A stretch of 42,768 nt of DNA, from NCBI GenBank assembly GCA_905205065.1, contig CAJLCI010000023.1:1-42768 (forward strand), written 5' to 3'. The DNA comes from an uncultured Eubacteriales bacterium. Lineage in GTDB: Bacteria; Bacillota; Clostridia; Oscillospirales; CAG-272. The notes under the pieces were generated by a model that ran no database searches, had not been told where the DNA came from, and saw only the letters and a program-made list of their open reading frames with translations. Shown in pieces: positions 25,413 through 34,115 of this stretch. A program made the position numbers and the translations under genes. The first letter of the stretch is position 1. Each line of letters begins with the position of its first letter.

Positions 25413-26102
25413 ATGAATGAAAGAGAAACATATTCAGAAAAAATATTTGGAATGAGTGATAAAGACAGAGCAGCGCGGATTGTAAACATGCTCAAAGAAA
25501 TTTACCCGGAAGCTGTTTGCGCGCTGGAATATAAGGACGATCCGTGGAAACTGCTGGTTCAGGGACGCCTTTCCGCTCAATGTACGGATAAACGTGTTAA
25601 TATTGTCTCGGTTCCTCTTTTCGAGCGTTATCCGACTGCATATGATATGGCCGAAGCTGATTTTGACGAGCTTGCGGAAATAATACGTCCCTGCGGCTTA
25701 TACCGTACTAAGGCGCAGAATTTGATTGACTCGTCAAGAATAATTTGTGAAAAGTACGGGGGAGATGTTCCGTCGGACATGGAAGAACTGCTTTCTCTTC
25801 CCGGAGTCGGAAGAAAGATAGCGAATCTTATGCGCGGAGATATATTCGGTCTTCCTGCGATTGTGGCTGATACTCATTGTATCAGAATTTCCGGAAGGCT
25901 TGGTTTTTATCCCGAAGAACAAAAAGATCCGGTAAAGACGGAAATGATTCTCCGTAAAATCATTGAGCCGTCTGAACAGTCTGATTTTTGTCACCGTATT
26001 GTTTCTTACGGACGGGACGTTTGTACGGCCAGGTCTCCAAGATGCGGAGAATGTTCACTTGCACAGTTTTGTCTCCACCACGTTCAGAATAAAGCTCATT
26101 AA
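25413..26102 (+). CDS. nth: Endonuclease III (DNA glycosylase/AP lyase)
   Basis: A 229-residue base-excision repair enzyme acting on oxidised pyrimidines. The helix-hairpin-helix LPGVGRKIANLM carries the catalytic lysine K135, and D153 in VADTHCIRISGRLG is the catalytic aspartate. The [4Fe-4S] ligands C204, C211, C214 and C220 have the classic C-x6-C-x2-C-x5-C spacing. Length is close to the family norm of about 210-220, with a short N-terminal extension; a start at the internal ATG 25452 (MSDKDRAAR) is also possible. The ribosome binding site is weak. It converges with the OGG1-type gene, 28 bp apart. Confidence 0.94.
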   Translation: MNERETYSEKIFGMSDKDRAARIVNMLKEIYPEAVCALEYKDDPWKLLVQGRLSAQCTDKRVNIVSVPLFERYPTAYDMAEADFDELAEIIRPCGLYRTKAQNLIDSSRIICEKYGGDVPSDMEELLSLPGVGRKIANLMRGDIFGLPAIVADTHCIRISGRLGFYPEEQKDPVKTEMILRKIIEPSEQSDFCHRIVSYGRDVCTARSPRCGECSLAQFCLHHVQNKAH

Positions 26103-26130
26103 TTTATAAAGGCAAAGGCATGCACTGATT

Positions 26131-27003
26131 TTAACCGGTAATATTGTAGTTTTGACTGTTTTCGTAGCGTTCGTAATAAAATAGATATTGCTGGGCAAGG
26201 CCGGCATATTTGCCGAAAAAAACGGGAGTAAAGCTGTCATCGTAGTATTTTGCAAGCACACGTTTTACCCAGACATCTATCGGAAAAGCATCGCTTTTTC
26301 CGAATCCGAACAGCAAGCTGCATGCGGCGACCTTAGGGCCAACCCCCTTTATACGGCAAAGTATTTCTGCAGCCTTCGATGTTTCTGATTTTTTGACTTC
26401 GTCAAGATCTACTTGTCCGGAGCAGACCTTTTCAGCGGCGTCAGTTATGTATTTGGCGCGAAATCCTGTGCCGCAGGAAAAAATCGCTTCGGTTCCGGCG
26501 TTTGCAAGACTTTCTGTGGTCGGAAAACAGTAAAGCTCTGTGCCTTCGATTTTATTTCCGAATTTTTCGCAGAGTCTCTTTATAATAGTTTTTATCCTTG
26601 GAATGTTGTTGTTTTGGGATACTATGAATGAGCACAGAGTCTCCCATGGCTGTTGGTGAAGAATTCGTATGCCTTGGCCGTACTTCATTGCTGTGGTTAT
26701 GACAGGATCGTCGGACGAGGCTTTGCATATGGATCTTCGGAATTCTGTATAGTCGTCGTCGATGGCGAGATATTCACGCCAATCTTTTTCATATTCGCTT
26801 ATTGTCATGTTGTGAATAACAAGCTTATCAGGCGACGGCTGAGACAGCCATAGCTCTCTGTCAAGAGCTACTCCGCGGATGTCTCCATGACTGTCCGGAG
26901 AAAAACGAAATGTTTGTCCGCAGTCAAAAATCTGATCTATGTTAAAACAGTCAAGTCCGGTAATTTCAATATTTTTACCCTTGCTGGAGATCGTATAATT
27001 CAT
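26131..27003 (-). CDS. OGG1-type 8-oxoguanine DNA glycosylase
   Basis: A 290-residue glycosylase/AP lyase that removes 8-oxoguanine. It has the N-terminal OGG domain (GLDCFNIDQIFDCGQTFRF), the motif QQPWETLCSFIVSQNNNIPRI in pieces QQPWETLC and SFIVSQNNNI, and a helix-hairpin-helix IKGVGPKVAACSLLFGFGK with catalytic lysine K224 and aspartate D243 (FPIDVWV). This is the OGG1 family as found in Clostridia, not the MutM/Fpg family. The start at 27003 (MNYTISSKG) is supported by AGAAAGGAAA upstream; an open extension of 32 codons to 27099 has no support. Convergence with nth puts two base-excision glycosylases side by side. Confidence 0.93.
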   Translation of the reverse strand: MNYTISSKGKNIEITGLDCFNIDQIFDCGQTFRFSPDSHGDIRGVALDRELWLSQPSPDKLVIHNMTISEYEKDWREYLAIDDDYTEFRRSICKASSDDPVITTAMKYGQGIRILHQQPWETLCSFIVSQNNNIPRIKTIIKRLCEKFGNKIEGTELYCFPTTESLANAGTEAIFSCGTGFRAKYITDAAEKVCSGQVDLDEVKKSETSKAAEILCRIKGVGPKVAACSLLFGFGKSDAFPIDVWVKRVLAKYYDDSFTPVFFGKYAGLAQQYLFYYERYENSQNYNITG

Positions 27004-27434
27004 AGCTGAAAATTTCCTTTCTTCAATAATCTGAATGCTTAATAATAATTGCCGAGTGCTTAATACGGTGCAGTTAAACGTTTTCTCATTCTTACGCAAA
27101 GTAAGCTGGTAAAAACCTATAATGTTATAACTAAGCGAACGCTGTTTGCTGTTCTAAATACAGCATGAACGACTGTCACACTTTTATTTTCTGGTGGGGA
27201 AGTAAAATTCACTCTCAGAAAGCTTTAATACGGGACATTTACCTACTGAATTAAAGGTAATGGCCCACCTATTATTTATACCTATTATTTTATATTATAA
27301 TCTATACTATAGCTGAAGTTTGATTGATTTTTTCAGTGACCGTATAAGACCGGCACTGCGGAGTAAAAAAATTGAAAACAAAATTATAGCTGTTTGTAAT
27401 AAAAAAACAACAGCGGGAAAGGCGCTGATCAATT
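27004..27434. other. Divergent intergenic region before the DUF6062 gene
   Basis: About 430 bp between two divergent genes. A TATAAT hexamer at 27297-27302 is a likely -10 for the rightward gene but lacks a good -35. A short direct repeat (CCTATTATTT, twice within 27269-27292) lies just upstream. No RNA gene or open frame with support was seen. Confidence 0.4.
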
Positions 27435-28245
27435 ATGGCGGAAACAATTTATACAATACCGATTAATGAAGCTTTTGACGCATGTGCGGAGAGCGAAGCT
27501 CCGCAATGTCCTATCTGTCGTCTTTACAATAAATTTGAAGCCGATGAACTTGATCTGATTCTCGGCGCGTCTATGATGGAACCGGATGTCAGGATTAAAA
27601 CCAATAAAGAAGGTTTTTGCCGCGTGCATTATGACATGATGCTTGAAAGAAAAAATCGTCTTGGAATGGCGCTCATGCTTCAAAGTCATCTCGGAGAAAT
27701 TGAAGCATGAGCGCCATTCCAAGACGATTTTGAAGCATGAGCGCCATTCCAAGACGATTATGCTTCAAAGTCATCTCGGAGAAATTGCGGAGTCATTTAA
27801 ACCATCCGGTATTTCTTCCTTGTTTTCTTCGTTGGGCTCCGGTCTTGCCGGTCGTTTGGAAAATATAGAGAAGAGCTGTTATATATGCGGCAGAATAGAA
27901 TGTTCATTTGAAAAACTGACCGAAAATATTATGTACCTCTGGGAAAGCGATTCAGTTTTCAGAAAGAAGCTTCAGTCCCAGAAAATGTTTTGTCTGCCTC
28001 ATTTTAGGATTCTTTCGGAACAGTCTGCCAAAAAAATGTCCAAAAAGACTCAAAAAGAATTTTATAGCTCTATGATGGAAGTTACCGAAAACTATTTTAA
28101 TTCTGTTAGGGGCGATGTAGATCATTTTTGCAGGAAATTTGACTATCGTTTTCAGGATGAGCCTTGGGGAAATTCCAAGAATGCCGTTGAGAAGTCAGTT
28201 AAATTTTTATGTGGAGATATTCATAAGAATGAAAAAATCAAATAA
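27435..28245 (+). pseudogene. DUF6062 family protein, broken by an 85-bp insertion
   Basis: A gene for a DUF6062-like protein whose frame is broken. The N-terminal part (27435-27701, 89 codons from MAETIYTIP) carries CPIC and later FCRVHY. The C-terminal part (from 27787, AESFKPSG) carries CYICGRIEC and FCLPHF, so the protein has two similar CxxC...FCxxH modules, plausible metal-binding knuckles. Removing 27702-27786 joins the parts in frame to give about 241 residues. The 85-bp insertion (not a multiple of three) sends the frame to a stop at 27708-27710. The C-terminal part could start anew at ATG 27760. The function of the family is not known to me. The upstream binding site is weak (GGAAAGGCG). 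Confidence 0.85.
27652..27786. repeat. Compound inverted and direct duplication inside the DUF6062 gene
   Basis: The 30-bp segment 27652-27681 is present as an exact reverse complement at 27702-27731, and 28 bp of it again at 27732-27759. The 27-bp segment 27675-27701 is repeated directly at 27760-27786. The first pair of arms forms a perfect 28-30 bp stem with a 20-nt loop (27682-27701). Recombination or slippage between the 27-bp direct repeats would delete exactly 85 bp and restore the reading frame. Confidence 0.95.
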
Positions 28246-28262
28246 GAGATTTGGTTTATTTT

Positions 28263-29126
28263 TTATTCCTCTTTATCTTCACGAGAAAGTGGTTTTTTCG
28301 GATTTTTTTCCGCTTTGCTGTCAAACGTACTCTCGCTTATATCGAATGTGTCATTAAATGCTGAGCTATCTGTTACGGAACTTTTGAGTTCGCAACTGTC
28401 TTCATTGCCTTCGCTGGCTTTGATAGCCGAGGAATTGTTTGGCTCGTCGATGCTTGTTTCGGAGTTGTTAGCTTTATTATCGTTTAATTTGTCTATGACT
28501 GACTCGGAAATATTAGTTTCAGAATCGTTTGTTTCGTTTTTCCCAGTTTCGGACTTATCTTTTTGTGCCGAATTGGATGAATCCGCAGAATTCTTATCAT
28601 CTGAGTTATTTTTCTCAATTATAAGTGAAGGGTGTTTTTGGCGGACAAAAATAACTACTGCTGTAAATAAAACTATAATTATGAAAACGGTACCTACTGC
28701 AAGGACGGCCTTGGAATCGAATTTGAATTTTTCCTGTCCGTTTTCTACTGTATTTATATTTTGGGTTTCCGTTATTTCCGCAGGCTGGGATGTTACCGAC
28801 TGTGTTTCGGGCTGAGTTTGAGGAACTCCTGTCGTTTCCTTATATTCGGTTTCTTCTCCTGTGTAGTAACCATTTGGGTTGCTGATAGAAGCTATATCAA
28901 TTATGCGTATCGTCCGCGGCGCTCGTTCATAGACAATTTCGGTTTCACCCGTCATCGGAGGATTGCTTTCGGTTGTATCCCCCTCGGTTTCTTCGGCGGT
29001 CGTTTCCGGTTCCGCGCTAAGAAGAATTCCAGACGCGGCAAGAGTAAAAATCAGAAGAAATACAGTCAGAGTTATGGACATTAATTTTACCATATAAGCT
29101 TTGTTTTTTGTGTCGGTATATTTCAT
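28263..29126 (-). CDS. Membrane protein with low-complexity tails, unknown function
   Basis: A 287-residue protein. A hydrophobic segment at about residues 14-37 looks like a signal anchor or signal peptide. It is followed by a Thr/Glu/Pro-rich region (about 38-135) that is probably outside the cell, a second membrane segment at about 139-162 (VLAVGTVFIIIVLFTAVVIFV), and a Ser/Asn/Asp/Glu-rich tail of about 120 residues with many repeats of the S-E-T-x-x type, predicted to be disordered. No enzymatic motif is visible. AAGGAATAA precedes the start. It converges with the DUF6062 gene (17 bp apart) and is divergent from the membrane protein gene at 29541. Confidence 0.7.
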   Translation of the reverse strand: MKYTDTKNKAYMVKLMSITLTVFLLIFTLAASGILLSAEPETTAEETEGDTTESNPPMTGETEIVYERAPRTIRIIDIASISNPNGYYTGEETEYKETTGVPQTQPETQSVTSQPAEITETQNINTVENGQEKFKFDSKAVLAVGTVFIIIVLFTAVVIFVRQKHPSLIIEKNNSDDKNSADSSNSAQKDKSETGKNETNDSETNISESVIDKLNDNKANNSETSIDEPNNSSAIKASEGNEDSCELKSSVTDSSAFNDTFDISESTFDSKAEKNPKKPLSREDKEE

Positions 29127-29540
29127 AGTTTAATTATTCCTTATATAAATCTAAGGTGCCCAGAGGTTTGATATGTTATAGGTCTGTCATTTTGAGCGTC
29201 AAAGCGCAAAATCCGAATGTGTTCGGAGAATAAAACCGAATGTTTGATTGTGATTTTATAAACATCATTTTAACATAGTTATGAGAGATTTTACGCTGTC
29301 TTAAATGAAGAATTAAATTTAGACTAATATCAGTATACAACAGCAGTATAATATCTTTATTAAAAAAGTGTTAACTTTGTTTTGAATAGGATTAAAGTCT
29401 GCAAAATTTAATGCTTGATATTGAAATATCTGAAAAAAGTATTATAATAGATAAGGCACAGTGATTTTGTTCGGCCTAAGAGCGGTTAATTAATACCGGA
29501 AGTACGGGTAATACAACTTAATTTAAGGATGGTTAGTTTC
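29127..29540. other. Divergent intergenic region
   Basis: About 410 bp of AT-rich sequence between two divergent membrane protein genes. The only clear signal is the rightward promoter at 29421-29448. No RNA or small gene was recognised. Confidence 0.4.
29421..29448 (+). promoter_or_regulatory. Sigma-A promoter of the 29541 membrane protein gene
   Basis: TTGAAA (29421-29426), a 16-bp spacer and a perfect TATAAT (29443-29448). Transcription would begin near 29455, giving an ~85-nt leader; mnmG and rsmG may be read from it too. Confidence 0.7.
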
Positions 29541-31061
29541 ATGTCGGATGAAAATAAAAAAATAAATTTTACGGCTTTTTCTATTGCCGCTTTATTTATC
29601 GCGATAGGATTTGCCGCGGCGCAGGTACTTCTTGCTTTTAAATATTTTGAAACGGATGTTCTGTTTTACAAGAGCGGAGCACAGCTGCCAAAATACTTTT
29701 ATTTTGCCGTGACAGCCGTGACGGTATTATATCTTGTCTTCGGAGTAATTCTAAATAAAAAACGCGGCGCGGAGAGTGTAAAGAAATCTCGTCTCACAGC
29801 ATTGTCAATATATCTTGGACTTATATGCGGCTTTGTTTTGATATCAGCTGACGTTATGTTCGTGCTCAGAATTGCCCGCGGAGAAGAAGTAATACTGTTT
29901 AATTCCGTTTCGGACATTGTTACCGTACTTTTTATTGTTGTATCTGTCCCTGCGGCGGCGTATTTTATTGTGGTATCATTTGAGAACGGAGCAGGCAGTA
30001 CATCAGTGTCTGTGCTTGGTATGTTTACAATAGCCTGGATGGCTTTATTGCTACTAAAAATGTATTTTACTATGGATACGGCGCTTACAAGTCCGGTGAG
30101 AATTCTCAATCAGATTGCTCCCATGGCGATTATGTTTTATTTAATACAGGAAATTCGGTATCGGCTTGGATGTGAGCGTCCTGCGCTTTTCAGGACATTT
30201 TCGGCAATTGCAATGCTAATTATATATGTTACGGCCGCTTTGGAAATTACATCCGCCTTTATGGATAACGAAGCTGGCACGGACCCAAATCTGATGTTTA
30301 AGCTGACGGAAGGATTTATCGGGCTTTACATTACCGTAAATACGTTCTGCCTGCCGTCATCGGTAAAGTATGTCGGCAAAAAGCTTGCGGATGAAAAAAA
30401 CGCGTTAAAGCAAAGACGCAGACAGCGCGAGGAAAACGAGGCGGATTCATACTTAAACGATTTGATAGAAGATAAAGAGTCGTTGGATTACGATGCATTT
30501 TTGGGTACGTCCTCTTATAAAATGGAAAAATCCGAAGAGTCCGATAAATCCGAAGAACCTGAAGAGAGGAAAAATGCAGCGGAGAGTGATAACGGCAGCA
30601 GTTTGAATCGCTATAATGGTATTAAAGAAGATATGGAAGTTTTGAGGGAGAATAGTATAAAACTTAAATTTTCTTCTTCAGACGATACGGAAACGGATGA
30701 CACAATAACTCTGTATCAGGCGGATTCGCCGTCTGTAGGTACATCCGTTGAAGATGGATTTACGGGTGGGTTTGAAAGCGGGGAATTTTCCGCCACAGAG
30801 GACAGGAAAAAAATTCCGAAAATTGTTTCGCGCGGTTTTATTTCGTCAGATAACGAAAAGAGGGACAGAACTGTTTCTTCTGAGAAAATGGAGACAGACG
30901 GGGACGGAAACATATTTTCTTTTCTGAGTGAAGAGCAGAACAAAGATGATTTCGAGGATACAGGAGAGCATAAAAAGACTGACGAAGATTGTAATATCGG
31001 TGACGAGGATTCGTTTGACACCGCAAGTGATATGGATTATGAGGACGACACGGAGCAGTGA
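29541..31061 (+). CDS. Multi-pass membrane protein with acidic tail, unknown function
   Basis: A 506-residue protein. The first ~280 residues contain about seven to eight hydrophobic segments (for example FSIAALFIAIGFAAAQVLLA, FVLISADVMFVL and AIAMLIIYVTAALEI). The remaining ~220 residues are hydrophilic, very rich in Glu, Asp and Ser, and probably disordered in the cytoplasm. No known domain was recognised. The start at 29541 (MSDENKK) is chosen because AAGGATGG lies 9-16 nt upstream; the ATG at 29529 overlaps that site. It sits 30 bp before mnmG in the same direction, in the place where mnmE is often found. Confidence 0.75.
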   Translation: MSDENKKINFTAFSIAALFIAIGFAAAQVLLAFKYFETDVLFYKSGAQLPKYFYFAVTAVTVLYLVFGVILNKKRGAESVKKSRLTALSIYLGLICGFVLISADVMFVLRIARGEEVILFNSVSDIVTVLFIVVSVPAAAYFIVVSFENGAGSTSVSVLGMFTIAWMALLLLKMYFTMDTALTSPVRILNQIAPMAIMFYLIQEIRYRLGCERPALFRTFSAIAMLIIYVTAALEITSAFMDNEAGTDPNLMFKLTEGFIGLYITVNTFCLPSSVKYVGKKLADEKNALKQRRRQREENEADSYLNDLIEDKESLDYDAFLGTSSYKMEKSEESDKSEEPEERKNAAESDNGSSLNRYNGIKEDMEVLRENSIKLKFSSSDDTETDDTITLYQADSPSVGTSVEDGFTGGFESGEFSATEDRKKIPKIVSRGFISSDNEKRDRTVSSEKMETDGDGNIFSFLSEEQNKDDFEDTGEHKKTDEDCNIGDEDSFDTASDMDYEDDTEQ

Positions 31062-31091
31062 CTGCCGTAATGAAAGGAATTGAAATTTATT

Positions 31092-33008
31092 ATGATATAT
31101 TCAGCCGGTGAGGCGGATGTGGCAGTTATCGGAGCCGGACATGCAGGAATAGAAGCCGGGCTTGCCTGCGCCCGAATGGGACTCAATACACTTCTTTTTA
31201 CAATCAATCTTGACGGTGTTGGAAATATGCCGTGCAATCCTTCTATTGGCGGGACCGGAAAGGGACATCTTGTATTTGAGATTGACGCGCTCGGAGGCGA
31301 AATGGGAGCGGCGGCGGATAAGGTAACAATGCAGAGCCGTATGCTTAACCGAAGCAAAGGACCTGCAGTTCATTCAAAGCGTGTGCAGGCAGACCGGCGG
31401 ATGTACCACTCAATAATGAAAGAAACTGTTGAAAAGCAGAAAAACCTCAGTCTTATTCAGGCTGAGGTCGTTGATTTTACTGTGTCAGACGGCAGACTAA
31501 GGTCGGTAATTACAAAATTTGGTGCTGAATGGAATGTAAAAGCTGCAATTATTTGTACAGGAACATATCTGCGCGGCAAAGTCATAGTTGGAAATGTTAT
31601 GTATGATTCCGGTCCGGACGGAATGCTTCCTGCCAAGGGGCTTGAGAGTGCGCTGCAGCGCGAGGGAATCTCTTTAATGCGTTTCAAAACGGGAACACCT
31701 CCTCGTGTGGCGCGGGACAGTATTGATTTCTCGAAAATGGAGGTTCAGCTTGGGGATGACTATATCAAACCGTTTTCCTCTCTGACGGATGAAGCCGAAC
31801 TTAACAGCAGAGATCAGGTGCCGTGCCATATCGTGTATACAAATGCAGAGACGCATAAGATTATCAGAGATAATCTTGACCGTTCGCCACTTTTCAGCGG
31901 TAAAATTCACGGAACCGGTCCCCGGTACTGCCCGTCGATTGAAGATAAAATAGTCCGTTTTGCAGATAAGGACAGACATCAGCTGTTTATAGAACCAATG
32001 GGTTATGATACAAACGAAATGTATATACAGGGTTTCAGCTCTTCCATGCCCGAGGATGTTCAGAGAATGATGCTTAAATCGCTTTCCGGCTTTGAAAATG
32101 CCGTTACAATGCGTCCGGCGTATGCTATTGAATACGACTGTGTTGATCCTACTCAGCTTGCTCCTACGCTTGAATTTAAGAATATAGAAGGGCTGTACGG
32201 AGCGGGTCAATTTAATGGTTCATCAGGTTATGAGGAGGCAGCGGCGCAGGGTTTAATAGCTGGTATTAATGCCGCGTTGAAAATAAAAGGAGAGGAGCCG
32301 CTTGTGCTAACAAGGGACAGCTCGTATATCGGGACCCTGATCGATGATCTTGTCACAAAAGGGACTAATGAACCTTACAGAATAATGACATCACGCTCGG
32401 AGTACCGCCTGCTGCTTCGTCAGGATAATGCAGATGCGCGTTTGACGGAACTTGGTTATAGGGTCGGACTTATCGGTGAAAAGAGATATAGGGGCTTTAT
32501 CGAACGCCGAAAAGCAATAGAAGATGAAAAAAAACGTCTTGAAAATACTGTGGTCGCTCCGTGCGACACCGTGAACGGGCTTCTTAAAGAATACGGAACT
32601 GCAATGATAAGTTCCGGAGTTACGCTTGCCTCGCTTTTGAGGAGACCGCAGCTTAACTATGATATAATCGCTTCGATTGACTGTGACCGGCCTAAGCTTC
32701 CGAAAAGTGTCGCGGAGTCGGCGTGGATTGAAATTAAATATGAAGGATATATAAAGAGGCAGCTCGCTGAGGCTGAACGTTTTCGAAAATATGAGAGGCG
32801 TCTTATTCCTGACGATATAGATTATGAAAAAATCATCGGAATTCGTAAGGAGGCGGCACAAAAGCTTTCAAAAATCAGACCTGAAAATATCGGACGTGCG
32901 TCAAGAATATCAGGTGTCAGTCCGGCGGACATTTCAGTACTGATGATATGGATAAGTCAGCATGACCGTGCTTGCGGAGATAAAAAAGATTTGAATGAAA
33001 AGGAATGA
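31092..33008 (+). CDS. mnmG: tRNA U34 carboxymethylaminomethyl modification enzyme MnmG (GidA)
   Basis: A 638-residue FAD protein that, with MnmE, adds the (carboxymethyl)aminomethyl group to uridine 34 of tRNAs using methylene-tetrahydrofolate. The FAD motif VIGAGHAGIEAGLACARMG is at the N-terminus, followed by the family signatures CNPSIGGTGKGHLV and TGTYLRGKVIVG, then GQFNGSSGYEEAAAQG, with a helical C-terminal domain for MnmE and tRNA binding. ATG 31092 is preferred; the in-frame TTG at 31080 lies 1 nt from the AAAGGA site. It overlaps rsmG by 4 bp. MnmE, its obligate partner, is not in the window. Confidence 0.97.
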   Translation: MIYSAGEADVAVIGAGHAGIEAGLACARMGLNTLLFTINLDGVGNMPCNPSIGGTGKGHLVFEIDALGGEMGAAADKVTMQSRMLNRSKGPAVHSKRVQADRRMYHSIMKETVEKQKNLSLIQAEVVDFTVSDGRLRSVITKFGAEWNVKAAIICTGTYLRGKVIVGNVMYDSGPDGMLPAKGLESALQREGISLMRFKTGTPPRVARDSIDFSKMEVQLGDDYIKPFSSLTDEAELNSRDQVPCHIVYTNAETHKIIRDNLDRSPLFSGKIHGTGPRYCPSIEDKIVRFADKDRHQLFIEPMGYDTNEMYIQGFSSSMPEDVQRMMLKSLSGFENAVTMRPAYAIEYDCVDPTQLAPTLEFKNIEGLYGAGQFNGSSGYEEAAAQGLIAGINAALKIKGEEPLVLTRDSSYIGTLIDDLVTKGTNEPYRIMTSRSEYRLLLRQDNADARLTELGYRVGLIGEKRYRGFIERRKAIEDEKKRLENTVVAPCDTVNGLLKEYGTAMISSGVTLASLLRRPQLNYDIIASIDCDRPKLPKSVAESAWIEIKYEGYIKRQLAEAERFRKYERRLIPDDIDYEKIIGIRKEAAQKLSKIRPENIGRASRISGVSPADISVLMIWISQHDRACGDKKDLNEKE

Positions 33009-33787
33009 TTATAATTTGCACAAACAAAGATGAGTCAAATAAAGACAAGGAAATTTTTTTGGAGCGGCGTGAATTTGAGTTCCTTTTTACCGGGATTTTT
33101 ACTGACTGTGGTTTAAAGCATTTTATATCGGAGAGGAATGTAAACTGCTTTTACGAATTGCTTATGTATATGAGTTTGACGGGACCGAAAATTAATGTTA
33201 CATCGATAACCGATCCCGTCGGTATAATCTGCCGGCATTTTGCAGATTCGGTCATAATAGGTGAATTTATTCCGCAGAATGCGTCTGTGGTGGACATCGG
33301 AACAGGAGGGGGCTTTCCTTCGCTTCCTCTTGCAATAGTACGTCCGGATTTAAGGGTGACGGCGATAGACAGCACCGCAAAGAAAATCAGATATGTTGAA
33401 GGCGCCGCGGCGGCCTCCGGAGCTGTAAATGTAACTGCGGTTGCCGGGCGTGCGGAAGAGATGTGTACAGGCAAGATGAGAGAAAGCTTTGACGCGGCAG
33501 TATCACGCGCAGTTGCGTCGATGCCCATGCTTTGTGAACTTTGTATTCCTTTTGTCAAAATCGGAGGGGATTTTATCGCAATGAAGGGACCGGCCGGAGA
33601 CGGAGAGCTGCATGCTTCACAGACGGCAATCGGCAAGCTTGGCGGGGAATTCACAGAAAAGAAAGAGTATATTTTGAGTACCGAGAGTGAGAAAATAACG
33701 CACAGCGCATTTATTATCAAAAAGGTGTCCCCCACCCCGTTTGAATATCCGCGCAATTTCTCACAAATAAACAAAAAAACTCTTTGA
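33005..33787 (+). CDS. rsmG: 16S rRNA (guanine-N7) methyltransferase RsmG (GidB)
   Basis: A 260-residue SAM-dependent methyltransferase that makes m7G527 in 16S rRNA. The SAM-binding motif VVDIGTGGGFPSLPLAI (about residues 93-109) and the acidic AIDS loop are clear, with DAAVSRAVA and FIAMKGP near the C-terminal half. The family is usually 210-240 residues; the N-terminus here is about 15-20 residues longer and of low confidence. The ATG at 33005 overlaps the mnmG stop (ATGA), consistent with translational coupling. Confidence 0.94.
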   Translation: MIIICTNKDESNKDKEIFLERREFEFLFTGIFTDCGLKHFISERNVNCFYELLMYMSLTGPKINVTSITDPVGIICRHFADSVIIGEFIPQNASVVDIGTGGGFPSLPLAIVRPDLRVTAIDSTAKKIRYVEGAAAASGAVNVTAVAGRAEEMCTGKMRESFDAAVSRAVASMPMLCELCIPFVKIGGDFIAMKGPAGDGELHASQTAIGKLGGEFTEKKEYILSTESEKITHSAFIIKKVSPTPFEYPRNFSQINKKTL

Positions 33788-33883
33788 CTTCAAAATAGCT
33801 TCAAATCCTGAAATCTTACGATTTTGAGGGACAAAACAAAATATTATTTGCTCCCATATTTCATGCTTGTTAATCGTATGAAA

Positions 33884-34115
33884 GTGTTATACTTATATTT
33901 GCCGGGGATATTTCTCCGGAGGAATTATTGCTCAGCCGGATTTCTGATCCGGCAGGGCAAACTATAACTGCTTGGAGAGTCGCCGGCTCTATAACGGTTG
34001 GTTCCGCATAATTTTTCAGTGAGGATACAAATTCTGCGCTGATTATGCTTTATGATGGGCTTTTAGTCCTTATTGAATAGGTATCGGAAAATAAAAATGG
34101 GGGAGAGTAAAAAAT
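33884..34115 (+). other. Extended -10 promoter and structured leader of the Noc-like gene
   Basis: An extended -10 (TGTTATACT, hexamer 33888-33893) gives a leader of about 215 nt. The leader holds three good hairpins: CCGGGGA/TCTCCGG (33902-33919, one G-T pair), GCCGGAT/ATCCGGC (33935-33953, perfect 7 bp) and GCATAAT...CAG/CTGATTATGC (34006-34048, with a bulge), plus a weaker AGAG/CTCT (33976-33990). It ends at a GGGGGAGAG ribosome binding site. No T run makes any of these a plain terminator. It does not match a riboswitch class I recognise. Confidence 0.55.

Noticed and set aside
33900..34060. GGGCAAAC in the Noc-like leader suggested a c-di-GMP-I riboswitch
   Set aside because: The other conserved parts of that class (the ACGCAAAGC and GGUAGGUAGCGGGG-like segments) are absent.
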